A stretch of 64,000 nt of DNA from Balanoglossus misakiensis (taxonomy: Eukaryota > Hemichordata), in the NCBI GenBank assembly GCA_040954595.2, contig CM082577.2:5580001-5644000 (forward strand), in the 5' to 3' direction. The notes beneath the pieces were generated by a model. The model was not told the DNA's origin. It saw nothing but the letters and a program-made list of their open reading frames with translations, and did not search any database. The position numbers were made by a program, and so were the translations under genes. The stretch's first letter is position 1. Each line of letters starts with the position of its first letter. Positions 10,205 through 23,400 of the stretch are shown piece after piece.

Positions 10205-13200
10205 ATGAAGCACCCGTCTGAAAACACGGAGAACTTCGAGTTCAATCTCGGCAAGGCCCCGGAACTCCGGTGCGTCTACAACGAAGTGACGACTGTCTGT
10301 GGAGAGTGTGAATCGTGCAAGCTCGGTGCCAAACTGAACCACACCAAGGAGTGGTTCATGCGCGCCGGGGAGTACACAAAACGGAGATTCATCCTGGGAC
10401 TTGTGAGGCGCTTTCGTAGTCTGGACCTTCTGCAGTATGTCATCAGTTTGCTGCAGCCACTGCTGTACAAAGACTTCACGTATGCCCGGTCGCGGCCCAA
10501 CCCGGCATCCAAAGCCGACCAGGCCGATATGTGCGGCGACAGGGCCCTCCACTCGGGCTCTGTCGACCACGACATCACCGAAACCTGGCTGTGGTTCGCC
10601 AACTCCAAATACTGGACCAAAGCGAACTATTTGCTCGGAGTCATGCAGATGTCAGACGCCGAACTTTTATACATCATGGGCTCGCAGGCGAGAACGATGT
10701 TGAAAACGCAGCAGAAATCTCACCAGAAAGAATACCTAGATGGTACGTATACGTAATAATAAATTTGATTGCAGCAGACCAACACTCAATCATCCAGTGA
10801 GTCAAATAGCTATGTTGGTTTGGATGGAACATTTTTGGTGTATGATACCACAGTCACCAACCACACACATTCTATCTACATGTATTGCACAATGCAGTAC
10901 AACAGCATACCAAAAGTCAAGGACAGAAAATAACTTTTAGTTCCGCTTTACCAGGTGTTTTAAAAGCACTGCCATGGTTACTAACATTTCCACTCAGGTG
11001 TGTAGACACAAGCCCGGTAACTTGGCAACCAAATGATAAAGATCATGCGAGAAATAGCATATTTAATGAAAAAACACAGCAGTCAACCCTATTAATTAAG
11101 CAGACAGTTAAATTTAAAACACAACAAGCAAAAACAAACAAACACATTGGTACCACAAATTTAGTATTTTTGAAACACTGACATATTGGTAGATATGTTA
11201 ATTGGCAAACACATTGTCAGCATATGTGCATTGTGTTTGTTCTCCTATTGTCAATTTAGTTCTTCAGCACAGACATTCTGATAAGAGTGTCCTGGGCAGA
11301 GCCACAATGGTTATCAGTGAATACAACTGACAATCTATTGTGATTCATTGTCACAGAGGGTAAAACTTAATAAGGTGTCCGAGATCTGATGTTTGAGTAT
11401 ATTTAGGTAGACCCAGTGTCATTGTTAGAATACTTAGAGACAATTTAACTAAAGAGGTGAAATGTTACCAAAGAGTCATTTGGAAAAAGGAAAAACAGAG
11501 GGTGAAGATTGTGGAAATAACATTTTACATCCTAAGAAATGTTGAGGTAACATCATTTGTGAGGATGTCTTTTATAGTATGCATTAATTTCTCAGTTATT
11601 GTAGGTAAAGTCATGATGTAGGGTTGATTGACAAGGAGAGATTAAAACAAAAGAAATTGGCAAATAAGTGTTAATTTTCTCAATCAAGATGTGAATTGTC
11701 ACCACATCCCTGCCAAATTCCTAAATGCAATTAATGGTATTGTGTTCAAATAATGGAAAGGTTTACATTCTGGTGTTAGATAATAAATTTATTTTGAACA
11801 TTTTTGGCTATACACTTACAGACAGAAATATCTCTGAGTTTTCTTCTTTATAAATCTTTTTTTACTTCCTTTGTGTCTGGGATGATGTCATTTTGTCTGC
11901 CGGCATTGGCATAAAATCCTCATTCATTCTTTATGAATGTTCAGCCACACATATCAGATCCCGACAAACCGATAATGCGCTTTTTTAGACACACTAATAG
12001 CTTAGAAACCCTAATCCTATGGTAAATAGAGTTGTTGTCCGGAAAAAAACACGATAATAGGTCCAGCATCACACACCTTTGTCTCGTCTGTGAAAACGAA
12101 AACCGCCGTTGGATGTTTTATGAGTTCCTTGGAGTGTCCAAACCAACACTGTTACAGTCCGGTTGCACTGCATAGCTCATTGACTGCGTTGATTAGTTAC
12201 CATGGCAACATGGCTTCATCGGCATAAGCTGCCAATCCTGATATTGTTTAGAAGTGTCTTGCCGTCAGTGCGAGTCTATTAGTTGGGTTTGATCATGCGT
12301 CTCTCCGACAGATCTTGATTTGGATCATTGCATTTTTCTGTATTTGATTATTTGTAGTCAAATTGTCATGGGTTTTATCCTCCAGGTATTTGGTCTGGCT
12401 GTTTTAGTGGCTTCTTCTGTGCCCGGGTTGAGACCTGTCACAAGCCCTAGTTACAAGAACACCGGCAACATTTTCAAGTTGTTCTGTATTCAAGTAGAGA
12501 CATAGTCAACATGCAAAGAGAAAAGAAGGTGTTTATTTACGATCATTCATGACTTTTATTTGCAGTTGAGGTTTTTTTTCCAAGGATATCTCCAAGGAGT
12601 CAAATCATTGGTTCCAAATGTTTAGCCTGAACCTGAAATCTTGTTCTATTTTCTACTACATGTAGTTTTAATAATTCACAGATGGCTCAGTGGTAGTAGT
12701 CCTCATTATGGTAGAGTGTTGAAACAGAGAGAAACAGTGTTCCCATATAATTCCCTGTATGTTGCAGTTCTGCATTTAAGTACTTACAGAGTTAAAGTTT
12801 GTTGGTGTGTTTTCTGTCTGGCATTACCATGGTAGGGGTGCTCATGGCCAGCCCCAAGGGTGCATTGAACCATTACACAAGTGATTTAGAGGAACTATGC
12901 CTCCCAGGTTTACATTGAGTATTTGCTTCCCAGCATCACCCAAATAGCGACCAAAGCACAAGATGTTTGGTGAGGACTGGCAGAGAGGAGTGTTGTATTT
13001 GCGCATGCAAAATAGTTTCACGTAATGTTGCGCTGGCTGTTTTTACAGTTTGAGGAAACACTGTCGCCCAGAAACTGTCAATAAAGTGCAAATGTGAATT
13101 GGAATTCTCCACTGTCAAAGTTTAAACTTGGATCAAGTGAGAGTAAGGTACACGTAATTAATATGTTTTATTCATGACACCGACAGAAGAGATTAACCTG

Positions 13201-16200
13201 ACTGTTTGCATATGCCTAGCATCCCTGGAGTGAAATTACCATGATGTAATGAACGCCAAGTTTGGACAAAAACTGTTTCCATGGAGATCTACATAAACAG
13301 AAGACAATTCGCCATAAAAGACAAAACCAGATGATGATTTGCAGGTATAGCCTGTTCAATGGCATTGTAATCATGGGGTGAAGATTCCTTAACAATAAAC
13401 AGATCAATTTTAATGGAAATGTTTTTATAACATAGCTGAGATGATAGCTGAGATGTTTACTACTTGACTTGTTTCTAACACAAAAGAAATTTTGCCAACA
13501 ATCCCTTGAGATGATCTGCTTGTTTAGTTGGTTTTCCCAGAAGAAAGATTGTATTGTACTGGTGCTAATGATTATTGCAGACCTGAATGAGAGATTATAT
13601 TGCCCACAATTATTTTAATGAGCAAGGTCTCTTAAAAAACACACTGCCATTAAATGCTAAAATATATTTAAGCAATAAAACACCCCCAGCCATGGTATAC
13701 CACGAGATTTTGACCAGTTCACAACATATACGCACGAGCCATAGCGAGTGCGTATATGGAGTTGAACTGATCAAAATCGAGTGGTATACCATGGCTGGGG
13801 GTGTTTTATTGCTATTATATTATGCCGTTATATTGAAACTTTGCATAAAACATTTTAAAAAGGCATTTTCTTTGACTATGATATATGACTGTGGTATATG
13901 GCTAATATATCACGGTCACGTGTCGTGTCTCGACCAATCAAATAGCGTGATTTACACCATCAATATACTGGTATAATATAATGATTAATTAATAATCAGT
14001 TGTGATGTGATCTGAATAATTTTTTGAGACATGTTAAAATAATAAGAATCAGATCAAAACCTAAATTTTTTGTGTTTGAAAGTCCTGACAAAATTTGCAA
14101 GTGAAAATCCACTTCAAAACATTAGTATAGATCCTCATATAATGGAAGTTCAGGAACAAGAAGTTCTTGAAAATTTGCCAATGATTCAATAGATACTGGA
14201 CTGATACAGTAAAAGAGATCGATAACAATGAAACTTGTTCCATAACTTTTACAAATTACACATTACTAGCTGTCAAGTTGTTCCATAACTTTTTACGCAT
14301 TAATAGTGACAGCTTTATATCTGTGATAATGTATTGCTTCAAAGTCATCAGGGATTTTCCATTCTGTACAAGACCCACCCGAAGATGAGACACTTGTTGT
14401 AACATGTGTCATACTTCAAGATGTCTGCGGCCAAACCTTGTAGATCTCATTTCATTTTATGTATCTCTAGGGGGCTGGTGATACGAGATGAAAATGAGTG
14501 CAAATTGTCTGATTATAACTACACCCTGTTGCTATTTTTATAAAAAGCCTTTTTGAACACTGGCAAAAGAATGTACATCATTGTGTTAGACAAGCCATGC
14601 CTAACGTGGGCAAACATCTCGTTTCATTGGCACAGAAAAAAATTCAATACCCATAATATTTTATGAGGTTTCCGTGTGTATATTAAAAGGAAAACTGTAG
14701 AGCGCATTGACATTATGCAGTCTGTTGCCATAACAACCGTGTACAAATATACAAATATTGACATGTGACAGAACTTCCATTATTTACCATTGCATATTAT
14801 GCAATTAAACCTGACTTCTGTTTGCAGCATAGTAAATAAATTACTTCAATAATAATGGTAATATACAGATAAATAATATTATATTTGTTTGTTTGTTTGA
14901 GTGCATGTGTATATGTGCATGTGATATGAAATAAAAGGCCAGTGACTCTGCAGAAAACCTGCTCACAACAGAACAATTTTATTTAGTACAATGCACTTAC
15001 ACTCAGTACATGAGGGACAATTCTCCACAAATCCATCAACCCTGTATTCCCTGTGGATGCTGTAGCAATTGCATATTTTCTCACAGCGGCTGTGTCACGT
15101 ACCGATGTTAAATCAGCGTAGGCCTAATCTAATTATGACATTTTACATTTCAATTCTAAATGCGCATATGTTTTATTATGTGTAACTCAGAGGTTTTAAA
15201 AAATGTTAAAGAATTCATACAAATTTTTAAAAAAATCAGACGTGCATAAAGGAATTGTTGTAACATCCACTGTAAATTACAACAACCCACGTGAGGTAAT
15301 CTGTTGAAATGTTCATTTCCTGGCAAACGGATGGAGAGTATTTCCAGATGTATATTTTGTAACCCGGAGTCAAATCGCCCTAAATTTATAACCATTTGCT
15401 CTCTCGTATATCAACCACAGCCTTAAATGTAACAAATGTAAATTTTCAAGATAATCATTTGGTGACATGGCAGTTTGACATTGGGAAGAATTTCAGTGCG
15501 CCGGCATTGAATTGAATGTTTACATGCTGCCTAGCAACCATTGAAAAAGAAGTCAGTCGTCTCAGTGGGATGCAAATATAGCGTTGAGTACATTATGACT
15601 GTTAATTTTACGTGTGTCTTTTTCACCTGTGTTGGTCTCGGTCATGTGACTAATGCTTTCATGGTTAATTAACTATCAGTAATTACTATGGTATTTAAAG
15701 CTACACCATCATACTTGATGATTAAATTTCTTTGCCATATTCTTTCTCATTGATAGCATGTTACTATGTTTCATGTAGGAAAAAATGCATGCTAAAAGCA
15801 TATTACGTGTCATTGGCAGTTAACTGTCATGTTACGGTAAAAGCATCTGTAGTATGCAGGTATTGTAAGCAGCTACGTGTTTAGAATGTGAGCCCATTCC
15901 AACATATCTTTAGAAAAAAATTATTATCACAAAATTGTCTCTAATGACTTTCCGCATAATATTGATGAATATTTTAATTACAATCCCCTATCTGAAAAAA
16001 ATCTACGCATGTAGCGAACTTCTCCGTTATTTCCATGGCAACGCATTGATTGCACCTTGTGTAAACATACCATGGGAAATTGGATTGATTTGAACCATCA
16101 GTGTCAGGAAATTTCGTACTCTTGGTTTCCATGGCAACAAAGATCAAGCGAGAAGGCGATCAATGGGAAAGAGTTGTAGTTGAAAATTGGAAGTGATTTT

Positions 16201-19200
16201 TTGACTTCACTCACAATTTAGAATGTAATGAATTTGGCAGGAGATGAGATGTACAGCGTACCGATATTTGATGCGAGGTATTAATCATTTCAGTCGTAGA
16301 TTTGTATGCAAAAGAGCACCAGAGATTCATTCATATGTTTTCCATGTAATATTGATATTTCAACTGGCCGTATCCTTTACCGGTAGTAGGAATTGCTCAC
16401 AAGGCAGTGTATGGTTTTGTAATTTATTATTTTTTATGATGAATCAGGGTAGTGTCATGGCAGCGTACAAATCATTGGGATGAGGTTCTGTGAGGTATTA
16501 GCCAACTGATGCGTGTGAGCACTCAGCAAACAGCTCGATCAGTGTGGCACTGAAATTCTGCCGCTTCACTGATTGATACCAACTGGTGTATGTAATGTAT
16601 TGTACCTGTTGCATGTGTTGCCCATACTGATGAATTTTCAGAAGAAAAAATCCCACAAAAATCCCAGTAGAGAATAAACCATCTGTTCTAGTTTTCAATA
16701 CTAGGTGACATGATCCAATATATTCTCAAGTCTTAGACAGAAGGCAGGCACATATATCAATGGCAGCTACCAGTATTACCTAAACAAACCTGTAAAATAG
16801 TTGACATTTACTGCTGATGTTTTTATTTGATTCTCAGCCTACTCATAGCAACCAGTAAGATGTTGTTTGAACATCCACTTGAACTGGCATGGCCCAGATA
16901 TTGATCGTGAACTTTAAACTTGATCATTGTACACTATCTGTGATACACTTCACTGGGGTGCTTGCTCATTTGAGTCTGAGTGTGTGAGGCTGTAAATGGA
17001 CTGTGAGGGCGCTTCTGTGGTAACGTTTGTTTCCTTACTGCCTGACAAAACTAAAACTGTATGAGTTTGACTATCATAACTTGTTCTGCTGCTCTCAGAT
17101 CTATGGAAAGTGTACTGTAGATTCAAAAGTTTTCTGAACTTTTTTTTGAAAAACAAACCTTGAACTGGCCAGTGGTATGATAATGCCTTTTGTGTTGACA
17201 AATACTGGAGAAGTTCATTCTTTAAGTGCAAAATGGATGAAGGCTAACCATTGACAATTGTTGCTGTGGTCTGCAGAATGCTCGCTCTGACATTGTGCTC
17301 TCACTCAGGTTTCACAATGTGTTTGTCACTGATTCATACCAGTGAATAATGCCAGCAGACACACAAAGATAATAGTGATACCACCCTTTTTTTCCCTTTC
17401 ATCTTTTTTCATCATTCAGTCCAAGAAGTAGGTCACTGTCTGTGTGGTTTGTCCTCAGTTGAACTTGACAGACCCTCTCAGTCTAAACAGAACCCGTTTG
17501 CAATCTCACATCACTGGGCACTATGATCCATGCAACAAAATAACTGCAATACGTTGTTCCTATTAGAACACAAACTGACTGTTCTGAATAGGATGTGTGT
17601 TTTTCACACCTTCTCTCATTTAAAGCAAATTGCCTCATTGTCCCTAGTTGCAGTAAACACTGCACTGACAAATCGTCTTAGTAACAGGCATGCCATAACA
17701 ACACAACTGCAGTCTGTGAATCACATTTCTTGCTGTTTAAAATTCCGTTATTTCAGATGACCTCTGCAGTGAAGACACCAAGTCCCTGGCCAGCTCTGTC
17801 TATTCCTTCGACTCCGAGGACCACCCACAGTGCAATCTGCTGAAACTGGCCCGTTCCGAGTACACCACCCCGGTCACCAACCCCTTCACCGGCGACGACC
17901 TGGCCAGCGACCATGAGTACGTGGAAGACGACGACGACAACTACTCCGAGACCTTCCACTCGGAGGGCGACGACGGGCGCTCGGACCTCTCCTCCATCGA
18001 CCCCACCTGCCTGGTGATACCCACCACGCCGCGGGCCGTGGCCGGGGTCATGCGCCACCGGGACTTCATCCGGGACCTGCCGGTGCACCTGGCCAAGTAC
18101 GTCCTCAGCTTCCTGGACCAGCCCAACCTGTACAACATGCTGTGCGTCAGCAAGCACTGGCGGATGATCGTGGAGGAAGTGCACCGAGACAGGAACATCA
18201 ACCAGGCCATCTGGGAAGAGGTCATGTTGATGCAGGTTGGTATGATATGATGAACGTAGTAAAACGTCACTGTCCAATCGCTCTACTCAGCTCAGTAAAA
18301 ACCAAGTATATTATTATCGCAAGCCTTCAGTCCTTCTTAGGCACAGCCTTTCTCTCCAATGTATAATTAAATGTAATTACAATCACTTGATGGTAACAGT
18401 AACTTATCAGTCTCTAGATCTTAAATTTAGACTACCGTATACAGTCAATCTTTTGTAGTTCATTCTTGATGGCATTATATTGTCCTCTATAGTCACAGCC
18501 TTTCTATCTTATAAATACAGATAAATACAGATCTAGTGATAATTTAGAAGAGAAAATGGTAGTTGAGAATAGATTCAATGTAACTATAGCTGAAAACAGA
18601 ATATGATACATATTTTTAGACAATGCACTGCACTAACAAATAAGACAATAATGAATAACCAATATATTGCAAAGTGGCCTCATGGAATTTTGAAGCTGAT
18701 ACCAGAATATGAAATAGATGATAGCCCTCACCCCTATTTCTCTGTATATTGGTTCAGCCTCAGTGTTGACAATAGTAGTTTGGAATACAAGTTTCATCCG
18801 AATATAAATAGCTGTTGAGGGCGCTGTTAGCACAGGTATTAGGAGTTTAAATATAGAAACTTAAAAATTCAGCTATTGTCTGCAAGTTAAGTCGGGAGAT
18901 TTAGGGTTTGTTTGAACAGGCAATTCAGGAATGACGGGGACTTTGCGGTGATCGTACTCTACAGTCCACCAGCTGTTTCTAAGTCCAGGACAACCATCAT
19001 CCTTCTATATTATACGTAAATGTAGAAATTTATTCTCTGGCTGAAATATCAGAGTTTCGTGGGCTGTGTTTTCATGATGATTCCAGAGCTTAATAGTGTC
19101 CGAAATCCAGGGTTGGTATGTCGGAAGAATTCCGGGAATATCAAGAAAGTAACTTTCAAGGATACGCGGACGGAACCTAAGGATGATTTCATCCACAGTT

Positions 19201-20373
19201 TAGGTCTGATGGAACTGATTTTCGTAAGTGTGCATACAAGGACTGAAGGCTTGGCTGTGTTTGAATTGTGTTTTTTTGTGCTGAGTATTGCGTGTGATGT
19301 GAATGATTATGACTCAACAGGTCAGGAGTATCCTTGTTCAAAAATCACCAAAGACCACCCATTTCATGTAAATCGTGCTGGCATGCTTTTATTTATTTAT
19401 TTATTTATTTATTTGTTTATTTTGATGTCAAATACAATTTTGCTTAGGCACAAGAGCTATACATGCTGCAATTAATAATCAAAAGATTCAGTGTTGAGCA
19501 CACATTCACTTTCAATACCGAGCAACTATAAACAAAAAATTGTTATTTGGAGAGAGTGTGGCGATTTCTGTTTTAGAAATATTCACAGAATCACATAAAT
19601 TGTAATTTCAGTTCATATCTGAATCTAAACTAGTGCTTGCATCGCTAGCACAGCTTAGAGGGTTTTGCACATAATATCAGGTGTAGTTTACACGTGTGAA
19701 AAAATGGTCTCCACAACAAATTTACTTTAGAGATGAAAATCAAAGCATTCTGTTGTCACCTTATAATTTTTGAAAACACACAATTGCTTATGCACTGGTG
19801 CGAGCAACTACACCTAAGTGAATGCTGCATCATGGGAAGGCATGGATTTAATACAGCAGCTTTGATGTGTTAATGTTCCTGCAGTGTGGTGTATATGCAC
19901 GTTAAAAATCTTATCATCCTGTGTAATTTTCTGTAACAACCCTACCTCTGTTTCTTTAACCTTTTAACATTTTCTAGCTCATTCATAATGTCGGTGTTGT
20001 AAGTAACACAGCATTTTCTTCAATGTGGCCTTTGCTTTGCTCTTGTCGAAACTGAATTCACAATTTTTCTGAACGTAGTTTTGAGCAGTCAGTGTACACA
20101 AGTGGACTGGAAATTTTGAAATAACGTTTGTGTAAAGACAAAAGCAAAGCATAATGGCACACTAAACATTTATCAATGATCTCCAGACAGCACATATATT
20201 GCATCCACTATCCTCTTCTACATCCTTGCGTCATTCACTCTGTGTCGTATCCAAACCTATTCCTGTTCTCTCTGTTGAGTTTTAATCTGTATTATACTAC
20301 TTTGTTATATCTTATCAATCCTAAACATTAGCATGGAAATAACACATCTACGCATTGATAATATTGGTACCTG

Positions 20374-20442
<69 letters not shown>

Positions 20443-23400
20443 GGCAGACAATTTCATTGTATACATTGGTGCATTCTGTACATATGTACATACATACCGG
20501 TACATACACACACACATGTTTGTGGGTATGTAATCTCCATATACTGTATCACACTTGCACAACTGTATATTGATGTGTTCTATAACAAACTAACAGAAAG
20601 TTCAGACTGGCAGACAGATAATGTAAAAATAATATGCATGCATGCATGAGACAGGTTTCATATGCATTTTTGGTATGAAAAACCTTTATTAATCATACAA
20701 TGCACAGATCGTTGATCATACATTATTAACTGTTCTTGTTGATGAAATACATCTTTTCCAATGAGGGATTCAAACATCATTGAGATTAGCCGTTCTTGAG
20801 ATACTATGCAAGCACACTGTCAGTCAGACTGCAGTATGACACTTGAGTTCTTATGTGTGAAGATATTCTGTTATAGTTCCCTTTGAACTGAAAGATTGTG
20901 TTCCTTCCGGAATATTAAGACAACTTCATACCGGTCATTCGTGTGAGCTATCCTGGTTGCTGGGTATTTCCAGAATGCATGAATTCCATTGGATCAGGAC
21001 AGCCTACCAGGGTGGGAAGCCTGTGAATTAAACCTAATATTTTGATTAAATTGTCAACTGGAGTCAATTGTCGCCAGGCAACCTATTTGTCACATGATCT
21101 ATCCAGGTTCAGGGAACAATAATGCGCCGTAGCTATTGTCATAGCAGCATATTAAAATTGCAGTATTTGATACAAAGGGCCGTGCATACAGGATGAGTAT
21201 TTCTTGACGAAACGAGTTTTGATCAAAATAAAGGGCAGTTGGATCTGAGCGGCGGTGATGTCTCGTCACGGGTGTGGGACCCGTCCGAAGCTCTCTGTTC
21301 AGTTGTTAGCCACGGCTGTGGTGAGCATCAAGGTAGGAGGTCGATCGCGCTGTGGTTTGACCCCTTTGAAGTTAAAGTTCAAATGAGATCAGTTGGGATT
21401 TAGGCTGAAAGCTGTGGGTTTAAAGCAACTTAGGAATCCACCCCTGTTTGACAGGTGCCTCAAGAGTTATACTCAGATATGTTTCATTCTACGGTTCACA
21501 TTTTTTTCTGGACTAGAAATGGTCTAGAAATATGCTTGCAGTGTTTGTACTGTTTTATACACATTTTCGTAGGGTGCGTCGGCCCACGGCTGTAACCCAG
21601 TGTACGCCAAGAAGATAGAGGTGGCTGTTCCGGTGCTGGAGAGCGAAGACTCCTGGGAAATTGCCGAAAAGGAAGACGAGGAGACGGAGGAAGTGCATTT
21701 CAAGAGCGAGATCACTTTGGAGCAATCATACCGCGGCATACAGACCAAAGAAGTCACCATTGAAGAACGCAATGTGTACTGTGGAACTTACAATGTGATG
21801 GTTCTCTCCGATCAGTAAGTTTTTTTGCTCTGTTAATTTCATGCTTAAAGTTGGCAATGGCAAACACACATCTGTTTATCCTGGCGGCAATTTTAGCTTA
21901 ATGTCTCATCACATCAGTTAAAATCATCATATTTTTTATCAATAATTTATTTATGTTGGTCCATATGTCGATTTGAGCCGTTGCCATAATCAAGACAGTG
22001 TTACCCTGTAGAGATGGTGTTCAACATGACAGTTTGAGCATGCATACATTTTGTACAGCACATCAACAGACATGGAAATGATAGTTTTGTAGAACTTCAA
22101 GTCAGGGATGCAAATACGGAGACAAGGAGACGTAAACACACATACCCTACATTTTACATACTGTAAACGAATGTTGGTAAACACACACACACATGCACTC
22201 ACATGCACACATCTAACCCTACATAAAGTTACAATAAAACAGCAATTTATATCATTCAGAATTTATCACAGCCTAATTTTAATATCATTCCATTTAAATC
22301 CCTGCATGCCGGTTCAATTAACCAACATTTCTCCCCAAAACAGCAAACCCAGGCCTTTCCTTAAAAAGCAACCCCGCATGTACATCCATCACCCAGTGTA
22401 TTCCTGATCCGTAATCTTTCCTTTCCCCTATGCTTTGCTTCCACACCATCCAGCCGGCAGTACTATAGTGGATTAGACTTTATGAGGCGGTAAGGCACTG
22501 CTGTGGGTAGTGGCACTGTTTACTGCACCAAAATATAGAATGTAGCCTTGTATGTCTACTAACCAATGGCATGAGTTTTGCAGATGTTTATGCTGTTTTG
22601 TTTATTTTAATTTACTAACAAATATATGCATATATTACACAGCATTTTGGCGCACAGTTTTCACTTTTAGCTTTTAGTTGATTGATTCCTCTCTTCCAGC
22701 CTTTTCTGTAGAAATTAAAAGGCCACTGTCTGTGACTTCTGGCTATTTTTCCCCCAGTTTGTTTTGTTTTGTTTACAGCTTGAAGTTTGTGTTCTGTTTA
22801 TACCTGTGTCTTGTGTGTGGTTTCTGTGGGTTGAATTTATGATCGTAGCTGCATGGGTGGGTTAGTGGTTGGGTTGGTGATTACCGGTAGGTTAATAGAT
22901 CGGTGGGTTGGATTAGGTAGAATGAAAATATTTGATGGGATAGTAGGGTCATAATGTGCATGGATTGTGAACTTTGAACTTTGATGTACAGTAGTGTGGT
23001 GGGATGGGGATACTGGGTTTTGAGCCACTAGTGTGGAATGGGTTGTCTATAGTTGAAGTTGTTAGAACGGAACGGATTGTGTGGAGTTGGATTATATTTG
23101 ATTTGATTGTTTGATACCGGTATATTAGATAAGTAGAGGGTTTAAAATGAACAGAATGGATGGGGTTGGATGAGGTTTAGGGTACATTCAAAATGGGGTA
23201 CAGGTAATTAGTGACCTTAATTAAAGTCAGGTTTTATCACCTTCTACAGAACACATTTCTTACTAATTCTGTACTTTTCCTTCATCAGAGATGACTACGG
23301 CCGAGTGGTGCACTACAACTACGGCCGACTGGTGGCGCTGGGCTCAGCAGACCGTAAAGTGCGCCTGGTTGATGTGATCACCAGTAAAGACGTGGGACCG

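Larger units (their letters stand above)
10743..17756 (+). other. FBXW10 intron 1 (7 kb)
   Basis: This joins the N-terminal exon to the F-box exon, phase 1 on both sides. I see no further exon. It holds the hairpin element at 13671-13813, a possible second inverted-repeat element at about 13814-13982 and several X-box-like sites (12196, 15526, 16029, 16125). Confidence 0.85.
18236..21572 (+). other. FBXW10 intron 2
   Basis: This intron has phase 0 boundaries. It contains a (TTTA)n run (19388-19420), the CAGA microsatellite (20373-20449) and a GC-rich candidate alternative first exon near 21258. No other coding exon is supported. Confidence 0.8.

Noticed and set aside
13587-13976. 129-codon open frame in FBXW10 intron 1
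   Set aside because: It runs through both arms of the hairpin element; the encoded peptide contains the same sequence in forward and inverted form and has no known family.
20305-20573. Open frames on both strands rich in Cys/Leu/Ser/Val or Asp/Arg/Gln/Thr
   Set aside because: They are products of the (CAGA)n microsatellite.
21239-21332. Cassette exon between FBXW10 exons 2 and 3, starting after a CAG at 21236-21238
   Set aside because: The frame from 21239 is open, but its end phase shifts exon 3 into a stop, and the exon 2 to exon 3 join already matches the family.
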